A stretch of 64,000 nt of DNA from Paragyromitra xinjiangensis (lineage: Eukaryota > Ascomycota > Pezizomycetes > Pezizales > Discinaceae): the NCBI GenBank assembly GCA_038503065.1, contig JBCAMK010000002.1, positions 2,170,001-2,234,000 of the forward strand, written 5' to 3'. The position numbers and the translations under genes were made by a program. Position 1 is the stretch's first letter, and each line of letters starts with the position of its first letter. Below the pieces are notes generated by a model. The model was given only the letters and a program-made list of their open reading frames with translations, was not told where the DNA came from and did no database searches. This document shows, one piece after another, positions 23,355-34,682 of this stretch.

Positions 23355-24550
23355 TCATTTTTTGCCGGTTGTCACGCTACCAAATCCGGATGAGAGAGAC
23401 CACATAAAAATTACCTGAACAATATAGCTGTACACGAATAAGAACTGAGTTCGTCTGTTCTTTTGGGTTCTGTTGACGGCATACATAGTGCCTCGTGGGT
23501 TGTCTGCTGTGCTATCCGGTAGAAGGACGTACTTCAAGCTTCGTAGCTATGCGCATAATTAGCAATGAAATTTAGAAAGAGAGAAAAGCAAATATGTACC
23601 AAGAAGAAAGCATTCGCATTGAATGTATACCCAAATACTAAATACTCCAACATCTTGCTTCCGATAGCTGTTGTGGCCAGCGTAACAATGATACCCACAA
23701 ACTTATACCCTGAATATGCCACGAGATCCATCAACTGACTGTCATTGTTAATACTCAGCAGATAGCATCCAATCTTAATGATAACAATCTCTAATATTAC
23801 AATTGTAAATGCGAAGGATGCTGTGTAGCCGAGTTGTTCAGGGTTAAAGTGACCAGCAAGACCGTAGAGAAGAGTTGAGAGAAGGATGTAAGTTACAAAC
23901 GCCATTACTGTAAACTTAGGTGAGTTTTTTATCGCCAATGCTAAAGAGAGGAGTGATTTAGCTACCTGGGATGTACATATCTGGCGAATTGATGTCGTCT
24001 CGAGGAGGGAGAAAATAAACATCGGCCTGACCTCCCGGGCCAGGCCTCTGAGAGCCGCTACGAGACCATGGTTTATGGCGCCATGGAAAGAGGACAATGT
24101 ATAGTTTCTGAAGGACATAGCTATTCGAAACATTGAAATAATGTTTTAGAGCGCCAACTTGCAGATATTTCCCCAACTAGAGGGCTCCCCACTCTTAGAT
24201 CCATGAAACGAAACACGAGCTCTCCCATTGGCTAGAGGGAAGGTGGGAAAACCTACGTTTTGCTCTACATAAGCACCAGCAGCTTCAGTAGCTCTCCCAC
24301 CAACCTGGAAAGCCATCTGCGCTGTAGGGTCGTTAAAAAAATCACCATACGCGGGGTGCATCCCTTGCTGCGGGTGCTGATTTCCCATCATATTCTGCAT
24401 CGGTTGCGGGGCATATGGCGAACTATACGCCGTAGCTGTTTGGGGAGGAGGTGGAGAGTGCATCACAGGAATTGGTACATGGTGTTGAGGAACTGGATGG
24501 TGAAGAGGAGGCGATGCTCCTGATGACTGAGGATAACCGGAGCGTTGCAT
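23355..24550 (-). CDS. yif1: YIF1-family ER-Golgi transport membrane protein
   Basis: Yip1-interacting factor of COPII vesicles, which binds Yip1 and Ypt GTPases in ER-to-Golgi transport. Four exons (24257-24550, 23966-24176, 23600-23907, 23355-23546) encode 334 aa. The N-terminal 80 residues are Pro/Gln/His-rich and cytosolic. The family signature follows: YVEQN, LKHYFNVSNSYVLQKL, LFPWRHKPWSR and PPRDDINSPDMYIP. Five membrane segments come after it, including MAFVTYILLSTLLYGLAG, LVAYSGYKFVGIIVTL and IVQVIFMWSLSSGFG. Every junction restores a conserved word (for example MYIP|VMAFVTY). Length fits the family. Confidence 0.93.
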
Positions 24551-26321
24551 CGTGAAAGCCCTATGGGGGGTGGGGATTATGGATAAGGACAGATTTAATC
24601 TATAGTAAGGTTATACGGAGCGTTGAACCGGATTTTGGACGAGTTGATCCGGTTGTTCCTAGAAATCTGGCCTAGCGAAATGGATGATGCCACATGCAGG
24701 AACATATGAAACAGCCGGGTAACTCCCGGCTTATCCCGGGCTACCAAGTCTATAATAAATCGTAAAAGACTACAATGCCACGGAAAATCCTTGTATAAAT
24801 CTAGAATGCCACAGCAACCGACCATCTAACATAGTATTTCCATTAGTCTCGTGCCCAGCCCCTTTTTGCGCAGCTTACTGCCTTGCTGCGCACCGTAGGC
24901 AACCTATGGTAGGTGGGGATGGGAACGAGCCTATATTTCCATGTAACCTAGGGTGAAAGCTTACAGGTATAAGGAAGCCTATGAGAGGCTTTAGATCTAT
25001 CACTTTTGCTTTTTTTTTGTGTTAAGAACGGTGGATTAGCAGTCAAGTTACATCCCCAAAATGCAAATTTGGCGTGCCGAGAAATACCAAAAAATAGTGC
25101 CACCAGTACCAAGAGCGAGCCCCAACGAAATAAACAGCAAAAAAGAGGGAAAAAAGAGGAAAAAATCACAGGCATAAGCGACTTTACTAGACTGCCCTCT
25201 ACTAAGCTCCCCTCTTGAGACTTTAGGAAATCGGATGTTATTTTTGTTTGTTAGATGGTCGGTTGCTCTAGCGTTCTAGATATATACAGGGATTTCCCGT
25301 GGCATTGTAGTCCTAAATTTACCGATAATAAATACCTCTTCACTGCGTGAGATTTTTCGTGGTAAATATTCTGGAGGAAGGCTTGTGGCGCATAGCAAAG
25401 GCTTCTTGGGAGGCGAAAACTCTCATCGTATTACAAAGCTCCCATCTTGTGCACGTAGTGCAATTGCAAAACATGTCAACTTGAAGTATCGCCCCACACA
25501 CGTACACCTCAAGAATTAGATCTTATATTGAAGATGTACAAACCAAAGAGTAATTAGTCAATAAGAAATAAAAGGTAGATCAAACCCATGTTTCTGCATA
25601 TAGCTACTAATACTAGGCACTTCATATATCCTATCTTTTCAACAACGCGATCTAGCCAATTTGAGCTCTAGTAAGTATATTCCTACTATGAGAATAATTT
25701 ATTCCTCTTGTTCAAAAGGTGCCCTGAGTTAGCCTCGTGACATAGGGTTTCCTGGAGTGTTCGTTGTGAGGTTCCCCCGGGCTCATGGACTTGTTTAGTT
25801 TGCCGAAGTATTGCATTATGCCTATGAATTCAACTAGTTACTACACGGAAGCTTCTAGGTGAGGTCGGTTTCTCCAGTGTGGTCTGATATTAGTGTGACA
25901 ATTAGAAAACTCGGGCACAGTTACGAGTGATGGATTGTGAATGAAGTACCCCATACTTTACGATAACCTTCTAGCTATTGGGCCCTGTACGCATTCTCCT
26001 AAATTAATTTATACTAGCTTGATCATACATGTGGAAGCCAAGCACCTTTGGTGTGCCGAAATTTTTGAATTCCACGAGTAGAACCTTCGTTGAGTATTCG
26101 CACAGCCAAAAGGAGGGAAAAAATGTAGACCTAACTCCAGCTTGATTTACCAACTCTAAAAATACAAAAAAAAACTCAACAATTTATCTGTTACACATTG
26201 CAGATCGTCCAATTTTATTCTCAGCGGTAATATACCATTGATATATCATCGAGTTCAACAGACTGCAGCCCAACACACCAACTTTCCTATCTGATATGTT
26301 CTACACCAACGGAACACATAC
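24551..26321. other. Intergenic with 545-bp inverted-repeat element
   Basis: About 1.8 kb between the YIF1 start and the Derlin 3' end. The first third is occupied by an inverted-repeat element (24768-25312, separate entry). From 25313 to 26250 the sequence is AT-rich and I see no gene, repeat or RNA in it. Confidence 0.5.
24768..25312. mobile_element. MITE-like element with 63-bp terminal inverted repeats
   Basis: The left arm (24768-24830, starting GACTACAATGCCACGG) and the right arm (25250-25312, ending CCGTGGCATTGTAGTC) match in inverted orientation at about 57 of 63 positions. The 420-bp interior has no ORF of note. If the true ends are CAATGCC...GGCATTG, both sides are flanked by TA, as in Tc1/mariner-like elements. 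The boundary cannot be fixed by eye because the flanking bases are palindromic. Confidence 0.75.
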
Positions 26322-27509
26322 TTAGCTCCCAAGCCGATGTCCCTGCCCCCGGTGTGTCCATTGATTGTTCGCAGGCGTGAAGATGCCCCTCCCTGAAGCT
26401 GTCGTCGCGGCCCCAGTCCCCGGAGCGGCCGGCCTGATTGATGGCCCTGTCGCCGCTCTCGGCCTCGGCCCAGAAGTATTGTCGCCAACACCAGCAAAAA
26501 ATGCATGCACCCAGTCTGGTGTCACAAGAAAGTTTCTTCCGCCGCCAAATCTCGGGTAGATATCCGTAAGGAAGAGATACAAGTGAGCTGCAACAAGGCC
26601 CGTCGCCTCGATAAGGGTTGCGCCGGTACCAGATTGAACGAATGTCATGGCAAGCATGACGAGTGGAAGGAATTTGACAGGAAACGTAGCAAAGAAGAAG
26701 CTCACTTTCTTACTACTATCTTCGAGAGCAGTCCAGTAGTAGGTGAGAGCGAGGATAAGTGCTTGGCAGAATACCATACCACCTACGAAGAGAGAATTGA
26801 GAGCCTACTCCCAAAACATATCAGCCATTGCACGTTCAGCTTCTTCGAGTGAATAGGAAGATTACGAAATGCAATAAAAATCCATGACATTACTAACCAC
26901 AATCACGGATCCGCAAAATACCAAGAATACAAGAAAGTCACCTGGCCGTGAGAATTTCGTCCTCTCGCAACTACACCACAGCAAAAAAAGATTAGCACAA
27001 TTTATCTAAGCAAACTCACCTAGGTAAGGGAATACTTACACGCTAGCATATCTAAAAACTACATATTCCCAAGGGTCCCCGATGTCAGTTCTGAAAGCTG
27101 CACGCTCTCTTCAATCTTACTAAGCACCGTCACAACTCACGGAAAAATGTATCCATAATTATTCCCTAATTTCCTAATTAGTACATGCGCCCAAAATTAA
27201 TGGGCTCTCAAGGTCGCATACCAGTTTTGGGCTCGTTAGAAAGAACGACGTCAACGGCCGCCATAGCTCAGGCCTTGATAAATTCCATACCAGAGGTGAA
27301 AAGTATACAAGGCGTTGCGGGTGTATCAAACCCAAGGCCTGAGAACCAAACGAAAGCAAGAATGTTGCGGCAGCAAGTGTTCTAGGATCAGATGTGAGCT
27401 TAGGCCCAGTTGTCGCAGATACGACGCGACGGAGAGGCAGGGGGCAAGGAAGAACTTACCTACTAACTGGCGGAGCTTGCTGAATGAATGCTGATATATT
27501 GTCCGACAT
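26322..27509 (-). CDS. Derlin-family ERAD protein (Der1/Dfm1-like)
   Basis: Rhomboid-like pseudoprotease of the ER membrane that helps retrotranslocate misfolded proteins. Six exons (27460-27509, 27222-27381, 27141-27165, 27040-27058, 26898-26970, 26322-26804) encode 269 aa. Family landmarks in order: IQQAPPVSRTLAAATF, PELWRPLTSFFL, GIIMDTFF, LFRYAS, RTKFSRPGDFLVFLVF, KFLPLVMLAMTFV, ATGLVAAHLYLFLTDIYPRFGGGRNFL, and the C-terminal WTHRGQGHRLGS. Exons 3 and 4 are only 25 and 19 nt; both are needed to keep the frame and the conserved GxxxDTFF...RYxS motif. The C-terminal GHRLG tail resembles the cytosolic SHP-type Cdc48-binding end of derlins. It is probably UPR-controlled (see the promoter site at 27607-27617). 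Confidence 0.9.
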
Positions 27510-27606
27510 GATATTTCCTCCTGGGTAATTGATGGCGGAGGAGGTTCACGATCCTAAGGTTGAAGGTGTCATCAACGGCGTCAGCCCGTATATGATTACT
27601 CAGCCT

Positions 27607-27617
27607 CCAATCACGTG
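27607..27617. promoter_or_regulatory. CCAAT box fused to CACGTG in Derlin promoter
   Basis: CCAAT (27607-27611) runs directly into the palindrome CACGTG (27612-27617), about 100 bp upstream of the Derlin ATG at 27509. CCAAT recruits the HAP/NF-Y complex, and the ACGT core can be read by bZIP factors such as HacA. In animals, ER-stress elements also pair CCAAT with a bZIP half-site. Function here is inferred from position only. Confidence 0.4.
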
Positions 27618-30470
27618 ACAATTATTAAGGGAGCGGATTGCTAAGCCAAGAATAAGACTTACCTTGTTATTAGAGCCTTTTGCGGGGCCGACGGGAACGA
27701 AAACTAAATCCAAGGGTGAGTACATTTAGTGTTACGCACAGGTGTATAATACAGGCAATACATTCACCATCACTTGTGTTTGAGGATAAAGTTTCTATTT
27801 GTTTCTAGACCTTTGACCATCACTCCAGCTATGACTGTCGATTTGCTTCGCCTTCCGATTTGATCTTTGGGTATTTGCGATTTTACCTGGGAATGTGATA
27901 GAACATTCCGAGGAACGAGCACCACACGAGAAGAAAAAGAGGCCCGGGTCAAAGAACCGAAACAAAGAGAAGTCAACCTAAGAATCAGAGATGATGATCA
28001 CAGCGATTTCTTTGGTGGCTCGGTGGTCGTGCTCGTGATTCAGGTTATCACTTCACTATGCGGAATTAATGGCTCTTCTACGTTACATTGCGGAGATTAG
28101 TCCTCACGGAAATGAGCTACCACCCGTTGAAGCCTAATACTCAAGACGTTAAACTGGTCTATTAGAATTTTCCATCCTTTAATTTTCATGCGGGCACAAA
28201 GAACTGTGATACAGCGACGCTTTTGAGTGTACGTAAAATATCTATATTTCAATTACGAATCTACGATACATAAAGATCTTTAGCTAAACCCTGGCTATTC
28301 CCTGTATTTGGATTGAGCCTGATACGGTAACAGCGCCAAGCTGTTTAGAGGTTAAAAGTCCCGAAGCGGACCCTCAATATTCTTGCGCAGCCTGCGCACA
28401 GTGCACGACTTGCTCAGGAGATAATAACGGCACACACGCACCTCACTAAGTCTCATCTCGCCAAGAGATTTTGGGCAGAACAAGAGGAGGAAAAGAAAAG
28501 AAGGAAGAGAAAAAAACGTTCGGCTACAATTAGACTTTAATGTAGCGGTATCTACCGATAAGCGCGCGGCTACTCGATAGCAGGTTAGAGATTCCGCGTA
28601 GGCGAAGAAAAAATTTCCGTCGCTCGTTCACGGTTCACCCCTGTGAATCACCCTTAGTCAATCGGATGTCGACTTGGGCACGGGCTCTTTCCCCCGCTTG
28701 CGACATCTGTGATTGCTTGGCGAGGCGAGCGATGCCGATCTGATCGAGGCAATTGCAATATCTTCAGTCAATTGGTCTTTGGCTGAACACATGTAGACAT
28801 TGTCTCCCAGCACCTGTCGATAGGGCCAAGTCCCAGTACTATGAAGTTCCAGAAGTCCCTGCCACCTGGTCTCCCACATATCAATAATTGGCGAACGAAA
28901 AGCCTTCGAGAATATGCGACATTTTGGGTTCCACAAGGATAGAAGCATTAGAGAAGGGGTTTTTGACATGCATCTCGGTTCCTTCAGTCAAAATGCCTTG
29001 CTATCATCGTTTCTTTTTTTTCAATTTTCCCCTGCCGTTGAAAGAAGTACCGGAAGTATCCAGCACGGGCCCTCTGCACGATGGGGGGGTTTTTTTTAGA
29101 TACACGTTTGGAAGACGTCGGACTTTGGCTTTTTAACCTCGCCCACGGACACGACGACAGGAAAGTACCTACCCTCTTGAGCTGCATACATGGGTTCTTA
29201 CTTAACATCCGAACTAGATCAGACATGTTGAAGGCGATCGCAAGCTGGATGTTCTCAGACGCGATATGGCTTCTGAGCCTGGGTCGTAAAATACCGGGTG
29301 ATTAGGGTGGTAGGGACGGAATGAGCAGGGGTTGTGACAAGACGCAAAAAACTCATCAAGAACCCACCAGATCTGCGTCAAAGTTCCCTTTTGCAGCTTA
29401 CAGCCCAGTTGCAGCCCAACCACTGGTTCCATCCCTCCATCCATCATTCATCGATCAATCCATCCCATACCTAATTCCCATCCCATCCCAACCGTCCATC
29501 CACCCACCGCCGTTGGCCCGTTGTAACTTGGGTGCAATACATGTTGCTAGTTACATTGCCCAACATGTGCGTCTGTCTTCCTTGAGCAATACATGGTAGA
29601 AGAAGTAATAAAGAAGCTAGTAGAGTACCTACCTACCTTACCTTACATTACATGTCCTGTTCTGATACTGCTGCGAATCCGTCAGCAGTCAGCATCGGCC
29701 TGCCGTTGTTGATTGACCGCCAGTGACTGAGGGAGTGAGCAGAGGCGAGACGAGGCTCGAGTTCTGTCTGGTGCATTATCTTCTCCATATTTCCTGTGGC
29801 ACGGGCAGCGATTCTTCTTCGTCTCACCTTCGTCTCTTCCCTTGTTCTTTTTTTCATCGATCTCTCTGGGTGAAATTTATCCTTCCGTAGGCCGCCCCCG
29901 CATACATACACTGCGTGTATTGACGGCGCGGAAGCACATTGCATTTTCTAGCTTTTAAGCTGTTATTTTCCACAACGCGCGCCTCGAACTTCTGTTGAAC
30001 GCCCCCCTTAGCCCTAGGCTGCTATCCATACTACCCCCCCCTTCATCCCCCCCCAATAATTATCACCGCCCGTCTTGCCATCGATCTGCCCGTACTCACA
30101 TCTTTTCGTCCACCGCCTCTCTCCTTCTCCTCGTTTCGTTGTTTTTTGTCTTTCGGCCAGCGCCGCATCTCAATCAATCTTCCAGCCAGGCTTACGACGC
30201 TTCTCTCTTGCTGCGGCTAGTTAATCCTGTTATTGGTTTCCGTAGCTTGTCCATACTTTGGAATTTCGATTCTGTTATTATTTTTTAGTGCCCCTGCATA
30301 CCTACCCAAAGCACCAAGGAAGACATCCTTTCTTCAACAACGGCAACGGCAAAAGAACTGTCGCTTTCTTGAGACTCTTTATTACGCTTACTTCCTTCGG
30401 AGATCGCGCACCTCCGTCCGCCGAGCATCGATCGTCATTAGCTGCCAACGGACAGGACAAAGAACAACTA

Positions 30471-30558
30471 AAGAAAAAGAAAGGAAAAAAAAAGAAGGAA
30501 AAAAGTAAAGGAAAAGGAAGTAGGAAAGAAAGGGAAGAAAGGAAAGAAAGAAAAGAAA
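30471..30558 (+). repeat. Homopurine tract in HSF-factor upstream region
   Basis: About 88 bases made almost only of A and G (two T interruptions), with AAAG, GGAAA and AGAAA words. It lies about 360 bp upstream of the likely start codon of the Sfl1-like gene. Such tracts can form triplexes, exclude nucleosomes, or sit in long 5' leaders. Confidence 0.7.
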
Positions 30559-30916
30559 TATAAACAACAATAAGGCTTCCCTACTGTCGTTTACGGATCT
30601 ACGCAAATACGCACCCCGCCGCTTCTCCTCCCTCTGATTCATCTGTCGTTACCCGCGCAAAAACGGGACACAGAGGAATTGTTCGTGGAGCCTCGATCAT
30701 TGCAGCAGGAAAGTTTTGGGGTCGTCAATTGAGCCATCTAGGTCCTTTTTCTCATTTGTTGTCATCCTGTCGACCGCAACAACAACGTTGTTTAGGCCTT
30801 CCGTCATAAGGAACGGTCTATCCACCATAGCGCGCCCGGGATTGCAGACGGTGCTTGAAATTCGATCTCCTAGTAATAACCTCAGAACTGGAACTAGCTT
30901 CACAGACTCAGATCTG

Positions 30917-33003
30917 ATGGAGCAACAGCTTCCGAACGAGCTAAATTCGAGAACCCCCTTCTCGGGCGAGGCAGGCCAGCAAATTCCACCGCTCAACACC
31001 TCGGAATCGAAGGCCGACAACACAAGTAGCCCCGAGATGGAGGGCATGTCACTTTCAAACTCAATGGATACACCGATGGGGAATACACCGAATTCTGGAT
31101 CAGGATTGGGGCTCGGGGGTGCTGGGGGAGTCCAGCAGCCAAAGGTGCAGACGGCGTTCATTCATAAACTCTACAAGTACTGAATCTCCGAACCCTTTTT
31201 CTTGGGACCTTACTTCGTTATAGGTAAGCGTGAGCTGACATCAGTGGGTGATAGTATGCTCGAAGATGCGAATATTCAGCACTTGATCTCCTGGTCGCCT
31301 AGCAGCGATAGTTTTGTAGTCCAACCAACAGGAGAGTTTTCAAAAGTTTTGAGGTGCGAGTGAAAATAGCGATACAGTTGTGAATGCAAAGTAATAACTA
31401 ACTGGGTGGGGCCTGTAGTCAATATTTTAAGCATACTAATATATCATCTTTTGTTCGCCAACTCAACATGTATGGGTTCCACAAAGGTAGAGAGCCCTCT
31501 TCATGTATCTTAAGTGAGGGCTTTTACTGACGTAGTTCGTAGTGAATGATGTTTTCCATACTGGTTCCCCGGATTCAACGCTCTGGGAATTTAAACATGG
31601 GGGCGGTAGTTTCAAACGCGGGGATCTGGTAGGCCTACGTGACATAAAACGACGGGCGTCGAGGCATGCTCTTATACACCGAGATTCGTTCTCTGGGACT
31701 AAGAGTGCAGGTCCTTCAGTGCCTGGGACACCCAGTGAACAGCCTGGAGATTCGATAGAATCCCGAATGATGTCGGTTGAAGGGACACTTTTTGAAATCA
31801 ATCAGAGACTTGCGCGAACGGAAGAAAATAACCACATATTGTCCAATCGCTGCCAAACTGCGATTGAAGGACTGACGAGATGTCACCAGGTGAGCCTCGA
31901 GATTCTTGGTTTCTGTTTTGTGATTTTGGACATCCTCTCCTTTCCCACACCTTCTGTCTGGCATTCTTCCTTTTTTTGTTTTATTGCGTGATTTATCAGA
32001 CCCCCCTTTCGTCCCTTCTGGTTTCTTCAGGCGCACAGCTCGCTCATACGTATATAGTGGACAATTGATCTTTCGCAATTTATGACGAATTTATTTCCTG
32101 CTGATGCACCAATCCTCCGTGAAAGTAAGACTTTGGTTACTAATCCCCTCAAGCAACCGATGAAACTAACATGATTTCTAAGTCAATTCTATGCAGAAGG
32201 AAATAGAACGACATACCCAACTTCTAGAAGAACCACAAGAGCTATTACTTCGTGAACGTCAACCCTTCCTTTCATCATTAACGATCGACAACTCTGCGCC
32301 CCTGTCTCCTCGACAGCGGCCTATAGACGATGAGTCCCGGCGATCATCCATAACTGGGCCACTGAGGCCCGGTGGCTATTTCCGGCCACCCGCACCGCCT
32401 GGGATACCAAACGCGCCGAGACGTTTCGCTTCCGGAGGGCTTGCAGGATCATCTTCTCCGAATTCTCTTCGGCCGCAACAACCCTCTCAGCAACCATCAC
32501 AACACCCACTGGCGTCCTTCCAATCACCACCTAGTCATTTATCACGACGGCATACGTCTGCAGATATTCGGCTCCAAGGTTGGCAAGCCAATTCGCCTTT
32601 TAGCGGCCTTCCGCAAAGTGGTTCTGGTCACCAGTGGCCACCGTCACCAAACAGACATTTGAACCCCCATCATGACAACACGAGGGAAATACTAGCAAAC
32701 TATGAAATCCAACAGCATCGACCACCCATTTTTTCCTCTCAGACTACGCCGCCTCTTAGTGAAACTGCGTCCACCAATGGCGTTGCAGATAGTTCGTGGT
32801 CCTTCGGTGCCCCGAAGTTTACCCCGCGGGATGCGGCGCATACGGCACCCCCAACGAGACGCTCTAGTCTTGCATCCAGCAGTGTGCATGCTTTGCTGAA
32901 TCCTACGGATAACTCTTCTGGTGATAATGAAAGGGAAAGGATGAGGGATGGGATGTCTGATGGGGAGCCAGAGGATAGGAACAAGCGAAAAAGAATCCAA
33001 TGA
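30917..33003 (+). CDS. HSF-type transcription factor, Sfl1/Mga1-like
   Basis: DNA-binding regulator with a heat-shock-factor type winged helix. In yeasts this Sfl1 branch represses flocculation and hyphal genes. Six exons (30917-31176, 31255-31353, 31419-31486, 31543-31889, 32058-32124, 32183-33003) encode 553 aa from the first in-frame ATG. The domain (about residues 80-190) reads [53 protein letters not shown] and [16 protein letters not shown]. The spacing and the KRRAS sequence after it favour Sfl1 over Hsf1 or Skn7. A helix-rich region follows ([20 protein letters not shown], then [13 protein letters not shown]). The rest is Pro/Ser/Gln-rich and disordered, ending in a basic RKR cluster. 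The frame upstream stays open for 67 codons without ATG, so a 5' exon is possible. Confidence 0.85.
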
Positions 33004-33627
33004 TATGTGGATGAAAATGGATGGTAGTGCATAAACAGGGCGGAGCGAATTGGGGGTGGTGGTGGTCTTCTTTTTGGAAACAAATTTTGTATTTTTGGCG
33101 TTTGAGAGCTTTTTGCTATGTATTTTGTGTATTCCTAATGACTAACACCCACTCCTGGGTGTGAGGCGCGGGGACGGGGGAAGCGAGATGTAAGTTAGGT
33201 GTGTCAGAGGGGGCTCTCGTTGTCGTCTAGTTATTGCACACGTATATGACAAGGACATAGGTAGGATAAGCATAGTTGGAAAGGTGGCATCATGGGAGGG
33301 TTTCTTTTTTTCTCTTTCTCTTCAGCTGAAAAATATTTCGCGTTTTTTCTTTGCTCTATTTGCATTTTTGTTCATCCTTCTGGCGTTAAGAGAACGATAC
33401 ATTTACGTTCTACGCCGATTCAAACCCACGTACGTTAATATGATACAGAAAGTAACCATTGCAAAAGATATATCGGGACCCATCAACTGATATGGCGCAT
33501 CCCCAAACAAACCTTCTAAACCTTCTAGAATATATATTCACTCTTATTATACAATGCGCAACAGAAGAAACAGGCTGGGATAAGAAGAAAGGGTTTCAAA
33601 AATATAACTTTCCTTGCCCTCGATTCC
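33004..33627. other. Convergent intergenic region
   Basis: About 620 bp between the 3' ends of the HSF factor (plus) and the DUF3245-type gene (minus). Nothing beyond presumed 3' untranslated sequence and a short AT-rich stretch (33440-33560). Confidence 0.5.
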
Positions 33628-34442
33628 TCAGTTGGCGATAGCAAGCTTTTTCTTCTTTTTCTTCTTCTTAGCCTTTCCAGCCTTGTGTAAATCAAGATAT
33701 GTTCCGAACCGGACGGGTCCCTTGGGGGGTATCTTTGCTGTCTCTTCGGAGGAAGAAGGCGTGCTGACTTTTGTTGCTTTTTCGTCGGCTCCTTTGGCCC
33801 TTCTCTCTTTCTCTTTTTTGGTGCTATGGTCGCTAGCATCTTCTTTCCTCTCTTCTTTTTTATCAATAACTAACTTCCGCCGCTTTGGTTTCCCCAGAGA
33901 TGATCGACCTTCTTCTTCTTCCTCCTCCTCCTCGTCATCACTGTTGGCGTTCAATTGATCATTGGCTGTTCGTGGTCTCGGCTTAGAAGCTTCTTGATTT
34001 GACGAGGACTTCCCTCGGCCCATGATCTTCCGTTTCAGGGCTTCATTTGCGAAAACTGCCTGTCTGTGGGCTTTTGTGTCGGCGCTCTCTAGGAAGTCCT
34101 TGGGAATTGGTGCACCAAGTCCTAATCTGCGCATGAATAATGCACACGTTAACTGAATATTCTTACCAGATTTTTTATGAAGTAGAATTAGAACTATATC
34201 TTAGATAAATTTGTACGTTTGGACGGGAAAATATGTGTTAAAGGCAAAAAGACTTACCTAGGAGGCATAGGTATGAATAGTTCGGCATCTTCCTTAGCCA
34301 GCTGGTCCTCGGTCTTCTGCAAGGCAGTTTCTTCCGGTGTTGGTGGGGGGAGCCATGACAATATCAAGCGGTGGGATTGAGCTATTGAGACATTGATAAT
34401 AGCTTGGATCGCGTCCCCGGAGGTAGCTGTAGGAACAGGCAT
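33628..34442 (-). CDS. DUF3245-type small basic/acidic (probably nucleolar) protein
   Basis: Two exons (34258-34442 and 33628-34126) encode 227 aa. The N-terminus (AIINVSIAQSHRLILSWLPP, then ELFIPMPPRLGLGAPIP) matches the pattern I know from fungal DUF3245 proteins of unknown role. The middle holds an eight-residue Glu run after DD. The C-terminus has FGTYLDLHKAGKAKKKKKKK, a lysine run. Charge-block and poly-Lys composition suggests nucleolar or ribosome-assembly localisation; that is inference. It is divergent from the succinyl-CoA ligase gene with 240 bp between starts, so the two may share a promoter. Confidence 0.75.
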
Positions 34443-34682
34443 CGGAAATCCGTGGAGTGAACGCGACGTCTGGGAGGTTTCTTACCCCCAGGCAAAACAA
34501 GCAACCAGTCGCAGCCGGGTAACGATTCCGGCGGGGCTAGGAACAGTAGCAACCCCCTCCAACACCCTCCTGACCCCCCGACTCCCGAGGCACTGGTGAT
34601 CATCAAAATCCCGTTACGGTTTACATCAGACCACAACCGCAGCTTGCAGTAGTCATCAGCGAACACATAAAATATTCCCATA

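Larger units (their letters stand above)
27510..30916. other. Long divergent intergenic region (Derlin / HSF factor)
   Basis: About 3.4 kb shared by the upstream sides of the Derlin (minus) and Sfl1-like (plus) genes. It holds a CCAAT/CACGTG composite near the Derlin start, pyrimidine-rich stretches at 29990-30200 and a homopurine tract at 30471-30558 (separate entries or findings). The frame of the HSF factor stays open upstream of its first ATG, so part of this may be its 5' leader. No other gene is supported. Confidence 0.45.
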
